Shown: positions 6,982 through 16,178 of the stretch, one piece after another
How positions within the stretch are numbered: position 1 is the first letter of the stretch
Layout: each line of letters starts with the position of its first letter
From: an uncultured candidate division Zixibacteria bacterium
GTDB lineage: Bacteria; Zixibacteria; MSB-5A5; GN15; FEB-12
Assembly: GCA_913009765.1 (NCBI GenBank)
Contig: CAJVYT010000017.1
Location: 1-24,979 of the forward strand
Direction: 5' to 3'
Length of the DNA: 24,979 nucleotides
Translations under genes and position numbers: made by a program
Notes under the pieces: generated by a model
The model's database searches: none
Told to the model about the DNA's origin: nothing
The model's input: only the letters and a program-made list of their open reading frames with translations

Positions 6982-9645
6982 TTATATTTTCTCTATACGG
7001 GCAGCTAATTTCTTAAAGTCGACCTGTCCTGAAACAGGGTCATAGGCACGATGTGATGTTGCATTGACCAGCCATTTATTATATTTTGGATCGGCGGAGT
7101 CAGCAACAGATAAATTCCATGGCGAAAATAAATACCCTCTTGGTACTTCGTTCCGAGATGGTTTTATTTTGGATCGAATTCCACCAATAGAAACTCTTGC
7201 CTCATAATGTCCACGGCTGGTAAAAATACGAATTTTATCACCGTCGTTTAGTCCATTGACCTCGGCATCTTTCGGATGCATCTCAACATACTGTTCAGGT
7301 ACCAGTCTTCTGGTGGTAGCACCACGAATTGTTTTTGCGGTATGAAAATGTTCATAGACAATTCCCAAACCTAACCAAAATGGATATTTACCTTTTGGAA
7401 TTGATTTCCAATGGGTTTTCAAATACTTAGCATTCGGCATTTCAGGGGTTAGTGCCATATCACGTGCTTTTATTAAAATATCTTCGTGATCAGAGGCATA
7501 GAACCCGGGAACAGTACCAATTTTCTGAAGTTCTTTAGTAACAGATTTACGTTGTGAATAGTCCTGACGGCATACTTTGAAATGCATCTTACCGTCAGTA
7601 TGACGGAAAGCACCATAAGGTTTATCAGCCCATCCTTCTTGTCCCATATATCTGCGAGGTGTGCCGCCTGCCTTGGCAGATTCATAGGTAGGAGCAGGCC
7701 ACTGAATACCTCTTAGTCTGCGAAGTTGGTCATAGAGTCCAATACCGTCGCGGTCTCGTACGGCAAGCATACCGGTTAAATCGGAATCAGTACCTTCGGA
7801 ACCTCTTACGATTTCTTCAAACACTTCTTCGGCATCATAAAATTCAGGTCCCTCAGGATGAAATTTCTTTTTCTTATAAGGAAATATTTTATCTCCGTCC
7901 AAACCTAAAAGCTTTGCCATTAATTTACCTTTATCAATAGCCATATCCAAATCAGGTATACAATTTTCAAGACCCGGAGCTCCTTTACCTACACCGTCAA
8001 CAACATTAAAACGTCTTTCAGATGAAATATATGTACCGCCTTGCCATTCACCCCACGTAAGAGCAGGGAAAATAACATCGGCATATAAATTATTTGGAGC
8101 ATGGCGATAAATATCCTGCACTACCACAAACATTTTCTTAAGTGCCGGACGAACAAGATTATTTAAATCAGGCTGATGTATATGAGTAGTATACATATAG
8201 AACATAGCTTTGACATCACCTTTTAAAGCACGTTCAAACATACCAACCATCATACCTTTATTTTTTTCTTTATTGGTTAAATCAAGACGATTCTCAGGGA
8301 GAGACCAAATTTTATTCATCCATTTACGATGTTTATCATTTTTCAAAGCAATATTAAACGGCAGTCTTCCGGTAAGTCCCCCCATCAAACGCTCACCCAT
8401 CGCATTCGGTTGTCCTGTCATGGAAAAAGGTCCGGCACCAACACGACCTATGTTGCCGGTTAATGCGTGCAGATTAATAATTGAAATAACATTGTGCTGT
8501 CCATGGATATGTTGGTTGTATCCAATACCCCAAAATGTAACGACACCGCCTTTTCCTCTTTTTTTCCCTTTTACAGATGCTTTTGCCCAATCGGCAGCTA
8601 TCTTTCTAATTGTTTGAGGATCTATCTGCGAGCGGTCTTGTACTTGCTCGGGAGAATATTCTTCCTTCATTACTTTAATATACTCTTCCCAACCCTTTGT
8701 ATCAGTTTTTAAAAATTCATAATCAATTGCTTCGGGATGATCTTTTATTATAACATGTGCAATTGCATTTAAGATAGAAATATCACCATTGATAGACTGC
8801 AGATGATATGAATTGCGAGGATTGATAGATTCAAACGCCTGCACAGTTCCAGTTCGGCGAGGGTCAGAAATAACTGTAGGAATATTATTTTTCTTTTTAT
8901 GCTCTGCAATTCTCCAGAATACAATTGTATGAGACGCTCTGGCGTTGTGACCCCAGTGTGTAATCATATCTGATTCTTCAATGTCATCATACGATAAAGG
9001 CGGTGTATCTGAACCGAGAGTTTTAAAATAGCCTGTCACTGCCGAAGTCATGCACATACGAGCGTTTGCTTCAATAGAATTTGATGTAAAAACACCTTTC
9101 ATCAATTTATTTTCAATCCATTGAGCTTCAGCTGTCAGTTGTCCCGAGCCATACAAACCGATGGAATTACCTCCGTAAGCATCGTAGATAGCTTTCATTT
9201 TATCCCCGACAAGTTTTTCAGCTTCTTCATAGGAAACTTCTTCAAACAAGTCATCATCAAACGAGCCTTTGGTTTGTGATTCATACCCTTTGAGAGGGTC
9301 TGACATATCTTTTCTAACCAATACTTTTTCTAAGCGGTCAACATAGGTTGGTTCATCGGCATTTAACCCTTTAATACACTGCACCCCTTTGTTGGTAGGA
9401 TGTTGTTTGTCGGGAACAACTCCTAAAATACGTCCGTCTTTTGCTGCTTTAATAACTGTTCCGCAACCGACACCACAATACGGACATTGTGCGAGTATAC
9501 TTTGTGCTACCGGTGAAACCCCGCCGGAAGTCTCAGCTAAAATACTTTCAGGTGAAAAGATTGCTGAACTCAACCCCAAAGCCGCAGCCCCTGCTACAGA
9601 ACCTTTTAAAAAATTCCGTCTATCTATAGAACCTTTATTTCCCAT
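6982..9645 (-). CDS. napA: NapA-family periplasmic molybdopterin reductase
   Basis: An 887-residue catalytic subunit of the bis-MGD molybdopterin family. The N-terminus is a Tat signal (DRRNFLKG at 8-15, then a hydrophobic stretch). A [4Fe-4S] site follows at C54, C57, C61 and C90, with the conserved Lys after the fourth Cys (CIKG). The molybdenum ligand is most likely C198 in NARMCMTSAV, the same context as in NapA/NasA. Further NapA marks are GQPNAMG and the C-terminal ATSHRAYDPVSGQVDFKK. It is about 60 residues longer than E. coli NapA, with an inserted Lys/acidic-rich region around 590-720. Nitrate reduction in the periplasm is the best guess, but substrate cannot be proven. No napB, napC or napD is seen. 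It starts 7 nt after the cytochrome c stop, with AGGAG at 9656-9660. Confidence 0.88.
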   Translation of the reverse strand: MGNKGSIDRRNFLKGSVAGAAALGLSSAIFSPESILAETSGGVSPVAQSILAQCPYCGVGCGTVIKAAKDGRILGVVPDKQHPTNKGVQCIKGLNADEPTYVDRLEKVLVRKDMSDPLKGYESQTKGSFDDDLFEEVSYEEAEKLVGDKMKAIYDAYGGNSIGLYGSGQLTAEAQWIENKLMKGVFTSNSIEANARMCMTSAVTGYFKTLGSDTPPLSYDDIEESDMITHWGHNARASHTIVFWRIAEHKKKNNIPTVISDPRRTGTVQAFESINPRNSYHLQSINGDISILNAIAHVIIKDHPEAIDYEFLKTDTKGWEEYIKVMKEEYSPEQVQDRSQIDPQTIRKIAADWAKASVKGKKRGKGGVVTFWGIGYNQHIHGQHNVISIINLHALTGNIGRVGAGPFSMTGQPNAMGERLMGGLTGRLPFNIALKNDKHRKWMNKIWSLPENRLDLTNKEKNKGMMVGMFERALKGDVKAMFYMYTTHIHQPDLNNLVRPALKKMFVVVQDIYRHAPNNLYADVIFPALTWGEWQGGTYISSERRFNVVDGVGKGAPGLENCIPDLDMAIDKGKLMAKLLGLDGDKIFPYKKKKFHPEGPEFYDAEEVFEEIVRGSEGTDSDLTGMLAVRDRDGIGLYDQLRRLRGIQWPAPTYESAKAGGTPRRYMGQEGWADKPYGAFRHTDGKMHFKVCRQDYSQRKSVTKELQKIGTVPGFYASDHEDILIKARDMALTPEMPNAKYLKTHWKSIPKGKYPFWLGLGIVYEHFHTAKTIRGATTRRLVPEQYVEMHPKDAEVNGLNDGDKIRIFTSRGHYEARVSIGGIRSKIKPSRNEVPRGYLFSPWNLSVADSADPKYNKWLVNATSHRAYDPVSGQVDFKKLAARIEKI

Positions 9646-9652
9646 GAGAATG

Positions 9653-12160
9653 TTACTCCTTTCCCATCTTTATATATGAGATAATATCATTTATTTCTTT
9701 TGAACTTAATTCTGTTAATCCGGCATTACCACGAATCATTGACTGCATTGCAGTTTGATGTCTACCCAAGGACATCGTTGCTTGTAAATATCCAACCGGG
9801 GCAGCTTTTACAAAAGCCGATCTCATCAAATCAGGAGCAAAAGAACCCTTTTGATGACACTGTATACATTGACCTTCATATAAAACTTTACCATTTTGCG
9901 GAGTACCTACCACATATTTTTTTCCCACTTCAGATTTATCTTTATTACGTAAAAAATAAACAATATTCATGGCGGTGTTGCCATCAATCTCTACAATACC
10001 ACCTCTCCCGAATTTTTTCATTTCAGTACCGTCACGACCTGACATCATCATGGCAGCAATAAATCCATCGGAGACCGATTGTAAGAATCCTTTTTTACCT
10101 ATACCGGGACCATTACCTCCACCACCGCCAATACCATGACATTGAGAACACATTTCATTAAAATAAATCCGACCGTTATCAACATCACCCGGAATAGTAC
10201 TAATCCCATTTAAGTGTGGTGATTTTTTTTCAAGTGTTCTTATATAACTTACAATATCGTTTAATTCTTTTTTTGATAAGTCAGATGTACCGTTCTGCCC
10301 ATGAAGATTACCTTTCATCTGTGAACCCGAACGACCATAAGCAGCCATATTCCAAATATATTCATCAGATGCATTCGTTAGAAAATCTTTATTGCCAATA
10401 GCAGGTCCGTTAAGACCAACCCCTTTCTTCCCATGACATTGAGCACAAGTTCGTTCAAAAAGGTGTTTCCCATTAAATTCTGAACCGATAATTTTTTTCT
10501 TACCGGTTCCAATTGTTGTACCTTTAAACCCGTCTCTCAAGTATGCCATAATATCACCGAGAGCATTTTTGTCAAGATGGTTAAAAGAAGGCATGGCAGT
10601 ATTTCGTCTGCCTTTTACAATCGTATTATACATAAATTTATTATCAGCAAGTGTAAGAAACTCTTTTGAATATAATGATGGTCCTATGCCGCCCTCTTTA
10701 TTATCTCCATGACAAGCGGCACAATTCTCGTAGAATAACCTTTTGCCCCTAAGTGAAGAACCTTTATTGACAGCATTTACGAAAGAGGTATAAGTAATTT
10801 TTTTCGCTCGCCAAGAATCAATATAAACTATCAAATCAGCAAGTTCTTGTTTTGATAAGAAATTCCATGCCGGCATTGCTGTTCCGGCTCTGCCGTGGAC
10901 AATAGTTTCATAATATTTCTCATTGTCAAACAATGAAAGTAATTGAGGAGAACGAAGAGTTGGACCAATTAAATCTGTTTCATACTCACCATCTATGCCA
11001 TGACAACCGGCACAGTTTGCATTGAATGTAATACGTCCGTATTTGGCTATACCTTCAACAGATTTAATTTCTTTATATAGTTTAGGTTCATTCTTTAAAC
11101 TTAAAACATAATCAGCGATTTTAGAGATGTCATCCTTTGCCAGTCCTCCTCCGCTTCCCCACGCCGGCATAACCGAGGAACCTGAGCCTTCAATGATAGC
11201 AGATAAAAAATCATTATCCACAATAGCTAAAAACTGCGGATTCCCTAAAGCAGGACCAAGTTTTCCTATTTCAGCAAGGTTTGTTCCTTTACCGTTTTTG
11301 CCATGACAAGCAGAACAATATCTTAAATATAGGTCTTTCCCGTTTTCTTCTATCACACCCGAGGCAGCAATCATGCCTTCGGGAACTGCATATTCTTGCA
11401 ATGATTTTATATATACTGTTAAATCTTTTGCTTCTTCTTTCGATAATCCAAAATCAATCATTTGAGAAGAATCGGGTTGAATTTTTGGTTGATATACAGC
11501 CTCAAAAATATAGGCAAGGTTTACATTTCCGTTAAATTCTTCAATTAAATGTTCATTATCACTGTGTGGACGTTTGGCACTAAACGATTCTTGTCCGATA
11601 GTTGTTAACTCAGGACCTAAGGCTCCACCTTTTCCTTGAATTGTATGACATCCTTGACAGCCATTTTCAATAAACAGTCGTTTTCCTCTTTGATATGCTC
11701 CCGATAACTTAGGCATATCAGAACGGTGACATCTGGCACAGTTTGCTTCAAGATACGGAGATAAGAGTATCGGTTCTTCCCAATAATATTCTTCAGAAGA
11801 GGCTAAAGCACTTTCAAACGTTATAGCTCTACCTTGTCCGTCATGACATATTGTACATCCAAATTTATTCGGATCGTGACTATCAAGATATGAACCGGGG
11901 TGTACTCTTAAAGGATTAGCTAAATTTTTTGTTTTAGGATCAGAAATCCCAACATGACAAATCACACAACGATCAATTTTATCAAACCAAGGCAAAACCA
12001 ATTGTCTATAATCTACATCAAAGTCAACTCCATCTTTCTCAACAAATTCGGCATACTGGTTTTGATAAGACCGCCAATCAGTAGTGAGATATTCTTTTAC
12101 CGCACCATAGATAAGAAAAACTATAACAATTATACTGGAATAAAACATTATCTTCTTCAT
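9653..12160 (-). CDS. Membrane-anchored decaheme cytochrome c with tandem class I domains
   Basis: An 835-residue protein with one N-terminal membrane helix (about 4-20) and ten CxxCH haem motifs at C65, C102, C141, C168, C282, C383, C480, C572, C671 and C765. The first three or four form a compact N-terminal haem cluster. The last six are spaced about 92-101 residues apart, each followed by a Met-containing loop (VMPAW, TAMPAW, TAMPSF, SQMKG, TEMKK, TAMQS), so they look like six tandem class I monohaem cytochrome domains. It probably replaces cytochrome c1/f and NapB/NapC, carrying electrons between the Rieske/cytochrome b complex and the molybdoenzyme on the periplasmic side (inference from position). 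The ATG at 12160 has GAGG six bases upstream, overlapping the cytochrome b stop region. Confidence 0.93.
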   Translation of the reverse strand: MKKIMFYSSIIVIVFLIYGAVKEYLTTDWRSYQNQYAEFVEKDGVDFDVDYRQLVLPWFDKIDRCVICHVGISDPKTKNLANPLRVHPGSYLDSHDPNKFGCTICHDGQGRAITFESALASSEEYYWEEPILLSPYLEANCARCHRSDMPKLSGAYQRGKRLFIENGCQGCHTIQGKGGALGPELTTIGQESFSAKRPHSDNEHLIEEFNGNVNLAYIFEAVYQPKIQPDSSQMIDFGLSKEEAKDLTVYIKSLQEYAVPEGMIAASGVIEENGKDLYLRYCSACHGKNGKGTNLAEIGKLGPALGNPQFLAIVDNDFLSAIIEGSGSSVMPAWGSGGGLAKDDISKIADYVLSLKNEPKLYKEIKSVEGIAKYGRITFNANCAGCHGIDGEYETDLIGPTLRSPQLLSLFDNEKYYETIVHGRAGTAMPAWNFLSKQELADLIVYIDSWRAKKITYTSFVNAVNKGSSLRGKRLFYENCAACHGDNKEGGIGPSLYSKEFLTLADNKFMYNTIVKGRRNTAMPSFNHLDKNALGDIMAYLRDGFKGTTIGTGKKKIIGSEFNGKHLFERTCAQCHGKKGVGLNGPAIGNKDFLTNASDEYIWNMAAYGRSGSQMKGNLHGQNGTSDLSKKELNDIVSYIRTLEKKSPHLNGISTIPGDVDNGRIYFNEMCSQCHGIGGGGGNGPGIGKKGFLQSVSDGFIAAMMMSGRDGTEMKKFGRGGIVEIDGNTAMNIVYFLRNKDKSEVGKKYVVGTPQNGKVLYEGQCIQCHQKGSFAPDLMRSAFVKAAPVGYLQATMSLGRHQTAMQSMIRGNAGLTELSSKEINDIISYIKMGKE

Positions 12161-12169
12161 AATTTTCCT

Positions 12170-13738
12170 CTAATGTGTCGGCCAAAGGGACGGCCACCAG
12201 TAAAAATTCCAGTTCGGTCCGCGATGTTGATAAGCAAAATAGGTCAATATGATAAATCCGATTAAAAAACAGGTAAAGATAGACATTGCCCCTAAGCGAG
12301 TTGAACCGGTTTTCTTTAATATTCTAAGTGACCACCATACAAAAAGAGAAGTTATCACAGTTCCCGGATTCAGTATCACAATAAACATTTGTGGAATCTG
12401 AGGATACCAGTTTCTCAACCATCCAAAATTGACTGTAAATATAAGAGTTGCTAAAATAACTATTGAGGAAAAGATTACTGTACTTTTGAAAACGGTTTTT
12501 TCATCTTTATCGGGAAACCAAATCCCCGATTGGTTACGAGTTCTATCTAAAAACGGAATAAGCATTAAACCAAGAACTGCCAAACCGGGAATAGCAACTC
12601 CACCCATAAAAGCTGAATAAGATACTAACTCCTGAAGTCCTAAAAAATACCATGGTGCTTTTGCAGGATTTTCAGGTACAGCAGGATTTGCTGCTTCTTT
12701 AAGCGGAGCATCACTTACATACGACAGAACTATTAGAATTGCTAACACCAAAATAAAGATTGCCATTTCATAATTAAATAAATGAGGCCATGATTGAACT
12801 GTCTGATTAGGAGAATTCTTGACATTGTTGCTGTCACCTTTCACTAAACACATCAACCCATATGTTTTATTTTTTGTAGGAAAAGCCATCTCTGCCGCAA
12901 CATCAATTGGAGTTCCAACTAACATATCATCAGTAATTTTTGAAGGTCTCGACATACCCCCATCTTTTCTAATCCGCCAAAAATGGACACCTAAAAACGT
13001 AATAAGAACAAGAGGTAGAAAAATACAGTGTAAGAAATAAAAACGTACTAACGCCTCCTCTCCAACAACATCAGATCCAAGGAGCAGCCGCATTTGCGTA
13101 CCCCCTATATCAATATATTTTGTTATGCCTAAAGCATCAGTTATTTCAACCGGTGAACCTGCAATTTGAGCACCAATTGTTGTTGCCCAGTATGCCAGTT
13201 GGTCCCAGGGAAGAAGATACCCTGTAAAAGATAAACCAAGTGTAACAGCAAAGAGAATCATGCCGACCACCCAATTAAATTGTCGAGGGTGACGATAAGA
13301 GCCGGTCATAAAAACTCGAACCATATGTAGAAAAACCCCTAACACCATTAAGTGAGCTCCCCACCGATGGATATTACGAATCAATCTGCCGCCCGGAACA
13401 GCAAAATGAATATCTTTAACCGAATTGTATGCTTGAGCAAGGGATGGTTTATAATATATCATCAGAAGAACTCCGGTTATCACAAGTATCACAAACGCAG
13501 CAGCTGATGCAATGCCTAAACCTACTGTAAAAGTCTTTTTAAAATTATACCTGTGAGTACGTACCGAATGAATATGTAAGAATAAATTTGAAAAGACTGT
13601 TTGCGATGCTGCCCGATTAGAAGATGGAGGTCCATGACGAACCGCGGCATCTTTAAAAGACTGCGGCAGGTGCTTCAAATTTGTTAGAAATATTTCTATC
13701 CCTGACGGTTTTTTATTGTTTTCATCACTATTAGACAT
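12170..13738 (-). CDS. Cytochrome b of a bc/b6f-type complex
   Basis: A 522-residue full-length cytochrome b, fusing b6-like and subunit IV-like parts. Four haem-ligand histidines are visible: H124 and H138 (14 apart) and H237 and H252 (15 apart, the b6f-like spacing). Qo-site elements are [12 protein letters not shown] (173-184) and [11 protein letters not shown] (361-371), where classical proteins have PEWY; the Glu is replaced. A soluble N-terminal extension of about 60 residues and a loop around 260-320 ([20 protein letters not shown]) separate the halves. It oxidises quinol and passes electrons to the Rieske protein and a lower-potential haem branch. It overlaps the Rieske stop by 8 nt, with AAGGA upstream of the ATG at 13738. 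Confidence 0.95.
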   Translation of the reverse strand: MSNSDENNKKPSGIEIFLTNLKHLPQSFKDAAVRHGPPSSNRAASQTVFSNLFLHIHSVRTHRYNFKKTFTVGLGIASAAAFVILVITGVLLMIYYKPSLAQAYNSVKDIHFAVPGGRLIRNIHRWGAHLMVLGVFLHMVRVFMTGSYRHPRQFNWVVGMILFAVTLGLSFTGYLLPWDQLAYWATTIGAQIAGSPVEITDALGITKYIDIGGTQMRLLLGSDVVGEEALVRFYFLHCIFLPLVLITFLGVHFWRIRKDGGMSRPSKITDDMLVGTPIDVAAEMAFPTKNKTYGLMCLVKGDSNNVKNSPNQTVQSWPHLFNYEMAIFILVLAILIVLSYVSDAPLKEAANPAVPENPAKAPWYFLGLQELVSYSAFMGGVAIPGLAVLGLMLIPFLDRTRNQSGIWFPDKDEKTVFKSTVIFSSIVILATLIFTVNFGWLRNWYPQIPQMFIVILNPGTVITSLFVWWSLRILKKTGSTRLGAMSIFTCFLIGFIILTYFAYQHRGPNWNFYWWPSLWPTH

Positions 13739-14192
13739 AGAACTGTTCCTTCACCCCTAATTTAACAGTTTTATCTAAGTTTAAAGAAAGCTGTCCTGAT
13801 GGTAATTTTTCAATTTTAAACCATTTAAGAGCTTTAGGTGCCGGTCCTCGAACGACCTGACCTTGTGCATTAAATTTGGAACCGTGGCAGGGACAATCAA
13901 ACCCTTTCCCTGTCCATTTAGTTACACAACCGAGATGGGTACAAATTGTTGAGATAGCAAAAAGCCCATCATTATCAACAAAAAGAACAACTCGCTCTTT
14001 TTCAAAAAGTTTTGTAGTTCCGGTTGGATAATCTTCCGGCATACCTAATTTTATTTTTTTTGATTCTTGAGGAAGCAGAGTTGGCATAGTAAACTTCAGT
14101 AACGAACCACCCCAAACAGCCAATGACCCCCAAAATGTTGCCGGAGCAAATTTTGAAATAAAATTACGCCGTGATTTTTTTTTCTCTTCCAT
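13731..14192 (-). CDS. Rieske [2Fe-2S] iron-sulfur protein
   Basis: A 153-residue Rieske protein with both cluster motifs, CTHLGC and CPCHGS, supplying two Cys and two His ligands. It has a twin-arginine-like membrane anchor ([27 protein letters not shown]). It takes the first electron from quinol at the cytochrome b Qo site and passes it to the cytochrome c partner. The ATG at 14192 is preferred over GTG at 14201 because AGGTGA, partly made from that GTG, lies at Shine-Dalgarno distance. It starts inside the end of the upstream flavoprotein gene (29-nt overlap), so the two are probably translationally coupled. It is a little shorter than bc1 Rieske proteins and closer to the b6f/firmicute type. 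Confidence 0.95.
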   Translation of the reverse strand: MEEKKKSRRNFISKFAPATFWGSLAVWGGSLLKFTMPTLLPQESKKIKLGMPEDYPTGTTKLFEKERVVLFVDNDGLFAISTICTHLGCVTKWTGKGFDCPCHGSKFNAQGQVVRGPAPKALKWFKIEKLPSGQLSLNLDKTVKLGVKEQFYV

Positions 14193-16029
14193 AGTTTTCA
14201 CCTATCTCACAAAAAGTTACTCTTTCCATTGTTATAGCACCTACCGGACAACGATCAGCACAACAAGCACAACGAATACATTTCGTTTCATCTTTAATAA
14301 TAGCCGAATCATTTGCTGAAAATCCTGATGCTGATAAATCAAAATTATTATTTATCGCTAATTCTTTAACCGATACTAATTGCAGACATAGTTCAGGGCA
14401 TACATCGGCACAACCACCACATAAAACACAAACATCCCCATTAAAAATTGTATTCACACCACAATCAAGACACCGTGCTGCTTCTGCAATAACATCTAAT
14501 TCAGTATATCCCAATTCAACCGGAGGTCTTTTTTGCTTGAGTCGTTCTTCAACTTCCAAAGCAGGTATTTCTTGTCTGTGAATTTCTTCATATTGTGCTT
14601 CTCTGGCATAATTATCTAAAATGGTATGATCTATTTCAAACTTTGGAGATATTGCAAGCCCAACAATTTGTTTTGCAATTGTCTGTGCCACTTTTTTACC
14701 GTCAGCAACAGCATCAATAACAAGCTTTGTACCATAGGCACAGTCACCTGCAAAAAAGATATTCGGTACATCTGTTGAACCATCCTTATTTACTGTAACT
14801 AAACCATAATCATTAAATGAGAGCCTGTCGCGTTTTGGATCAATAAAAGAAAGATCTATTTGTTGACCTATTGCTAACATAATATTATCGCATTCAATTG
14901 TAATAATATCATTTTCGTCAAATACCGGGGCAAATTTACCTTCGTCATTAAAAACAGAAAGGCATCTTTTAAATTTTATTCCTGATATTTTATCATTTTC
15001 AAAAAGAATTTCCTGAGGACCAATTGAGTTTATTCGAATGATTCCTTCTTCTTCCCCTTCAACAATTTCTGTTTCATCAGCCATCATCTCATCAAACGAT
15101 TCCAAACAACAAAGAAACACTTCTCGAACGCCTTCAATACGTTTTGCTTGTCTGGATATATCAAACTGTCCATACCGTAATGCTGACCGTCCAATATCAT
15201 AAGCAACTGAACCGCCTCCTATTACGACAATTTTTTCACCCAAAGGAGTGTCATTGCCTAAATAATAATCTCTCAAAAATTCAACTCCACCCAAAACCTG
15301 CTTATGATCAAACCCCGGTATAGGTAAAGAACGTGAACGTTTTGCTCCTACAGCAACAATAACAGCATCAAACTCCTGTACTAATTGTGAAAACTGTACA
15401 TCTTTGCCAACTGTAGTATTTACTAGAAATTCTACTCCAAGATTTTTAATAATTTCAATTTCTCGTTTTATAATATCACGAGGTAACCTATAATCAGGAA
15501 TCCCAACAGCGAGCATCCCCCCTGCTATCGGCTCAGCTTCAAAAACTGTCGACTGAATTCCATAGAGTGCTAAATCATGAGCACATGCCAACCCGGAAGG
15601 ACCTGACCCAATTACAGCAACTTTTTTTATAGTTTTAGGAATATCTTTATCAATTGTTGTAAGCTCGTTGACTAATAAATTCTCACGATTGGAAACATAT
15701 GCTCGAATATTATCCAACACTTGTAATACTTGTTCGTTTCCGTGTGCTGCATAATATTGCTCGGATGCAAAACGTTTTAATGCTCTGATAGAAACAGGTT
15801 TATCAATATCACCACGCCGGCAGTTCACCTCGCAAGGAGCGGCACAAATTCTACCACAAATTGAGGCAAGCGGGTTAGGACCGCGAGCAATAAGATATGC
15901 CTCTTCGTACTTTCCCTGTGCCAAAGCTCTCACATAACCACGGGCATCAGTACCAACCGGACAAGCTGACTGACATTTTATTAATTCTTCCCAATAGTGT
16001 TCATCAGGCACATTCACAGAATAACTCAT
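14164..16029 (-). CDS. GltD-like FAD/NAD(P)-binding Fe-S oxidoreductase
   Basis: A 621-residue flavoprotein built like the small subunit of glutamate synthase but extended. The N-terminal Fe-S domain has Cys at 19, 23, 58, 62, 66 and 70 ([32 protein letters not shown]). An FAD site ([14 protein letters not shown], about 141-154) and an NAD(P) site ([11 protein letters not shown]) follow, then a C-terminal pair of ferredoxin clusters ([12 protein letters not shown] and [16 protein letters not shown]). As first gene of a bc-type operon it probably exchanges electrons between NAD(P)H, or a ferredoxin-like carrier, and the membrane complex. A role in glutamate synthesis is unlikely because no GltB is nearby. 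The ATG at 16029 has AGGA six bases upstream. Partner and direction are unproven. Confidence 0.85.
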   Translation of the reverse strand: MSYSVNVPDEHYWEELIKCQSACPVGTDARGYVRALAQGKYEEAYLIARGPNPLASICGRICAAPCEVNCRRGDIDKPVSIRALKRFASEQYYAAHGNEQVLQVLDNIRAYVSNRENLLVNELTTIDKDIPKTIKKVAVIGSGPSGLACAHDLALYGIQSTVFEAEPIAGGMLAVGIPDYRLPRDIIKREIEIIKNLGVEFLVNTTVGKDVQFSQLVQEFDAVIVAVGAKRSRSLPIPGFDHKQVLGGVEFLRDYYLGNDTPLGEKIVVIGGGSVAYDIGRSALRYGQFDISRQAKRIEGVREVFLCCLESFDEMMADETEIVEGEEEGIIRINSIGPQEILFENDKISGIKFKRCLSVFNDEGKFAPVFDENDIITIECDNIMLAIGQQIDLSFIDPKRDRLSFNDYGLVTVNKDGSTDVPNIFFAGDCAYGTKLVIDAVADGKKVAQTIAKQIVGLAISPKFEIDHTILDNYAREAQYEEIHRQEIPALEVEERLKQKRPPVELGYTELDVIAEAARCLDCGVNTIFNGDVCVLCGGCADVCPELCLQLVSVKELAINNNFDLSASGFSANDSAIIKDETKCIRCACCADRCPVGAITMERVTFCEIGENYGREKKITA

Positions 16030-16099
16030 TCTTTATCCTGTCTTACTATTAATATTGTTATATATTTTTATTATTTAATCTCTTATGAAATGCAGACTA

Positions 16100-16105
16100 A
16101 TTATA
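16100..16105 (-). promoter_or_regulatory. -10 box of the respiratory operon promoter
   Basis: On the minus strand 16105-16100 reads TATAAT, a perfect sigma-70-type -10 hexamer. It predicts a transcript start near 16093 and a leader of about 64 nt before the ATG at 16029. No -35 element is needed if the palindrome at 16127-16142 acts as a class II activator site. The classical -10 differs from the TAnnTTTG type of many Bacteroidia. Confidence 0.65.
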
Positions 16106-16126
16106 CCTTAGTTTAATCCGTACTAA

Positions 16127-16142
16127 CTTGACCTAAGTCAAG
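16127..16142. promoter_or_regulatory. Crp/Fnr-family operator I (centre -41.5)
   Basis: The sequence CTTGACCTAAGTCAAG is an inverted repeat, TTGAC-N4-GTCAA, close to the FNR consensus TTGAT-N4-ATCAA and to ANR/DNR-type boxes. Its centre (16134.5) is 41.5 bases upstream of the start predicted from the TATAAT box, which is the standard class II activation position for Crp/Fnr regulators. This implies induction under low oxygen or nitrogen oxides (inference). Confidence 0.75.
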
Positions 16143-16162
16143 AATGTTGTATTTATTTATTA

Positions 16163-16178
16163 CTTGACCTAAGTCAAG
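16163..16178. promoter_or_regulatory. Crp/Fnr-family operator II (centre about -77.5)
   Basis: An exact second copy of CTTGACCTAAGTCAAG, 36 bp upstream of operator I measured centre to centre. The identical 16-mer in a non-coding region strongly supports real operators. At about -77.5 it may aid or modulate activation by the same dimeric regulator, whose gene is not in the window. Confidence 0.7.

Noticed and set aside
8210..8617. A 135-residue plus-strand reading frame within napA
   Set aside because: Antisense to highly conserved NapA sequence; no recognisable domain and no start signals.
9700..10062. A 120-residue plus-strand reading frame within the decaheme cytochrome gene
   Set aside because: Antisense to a CxxCH repeat domain and rich in Tyr, Leu and His as expected from that strand; not a gene.
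9653..12160. CRISPR or nucleotide-level tandem repeats in the cytochrome gene
   Set aside because: The repetition is at protein-domain level (about 95 residues); the DNA repeats are diverged and there are no spacers. No CRISPR array was seen anywhere in the window.
14164..16029. Glutamate synthase small subunit (gltD) in nitrogen assimilation
   Set aside because: Two extra C-terminal ferredoxin clusters, no gltB, and overlap with a Rieske gene make a respiratory role more likely.
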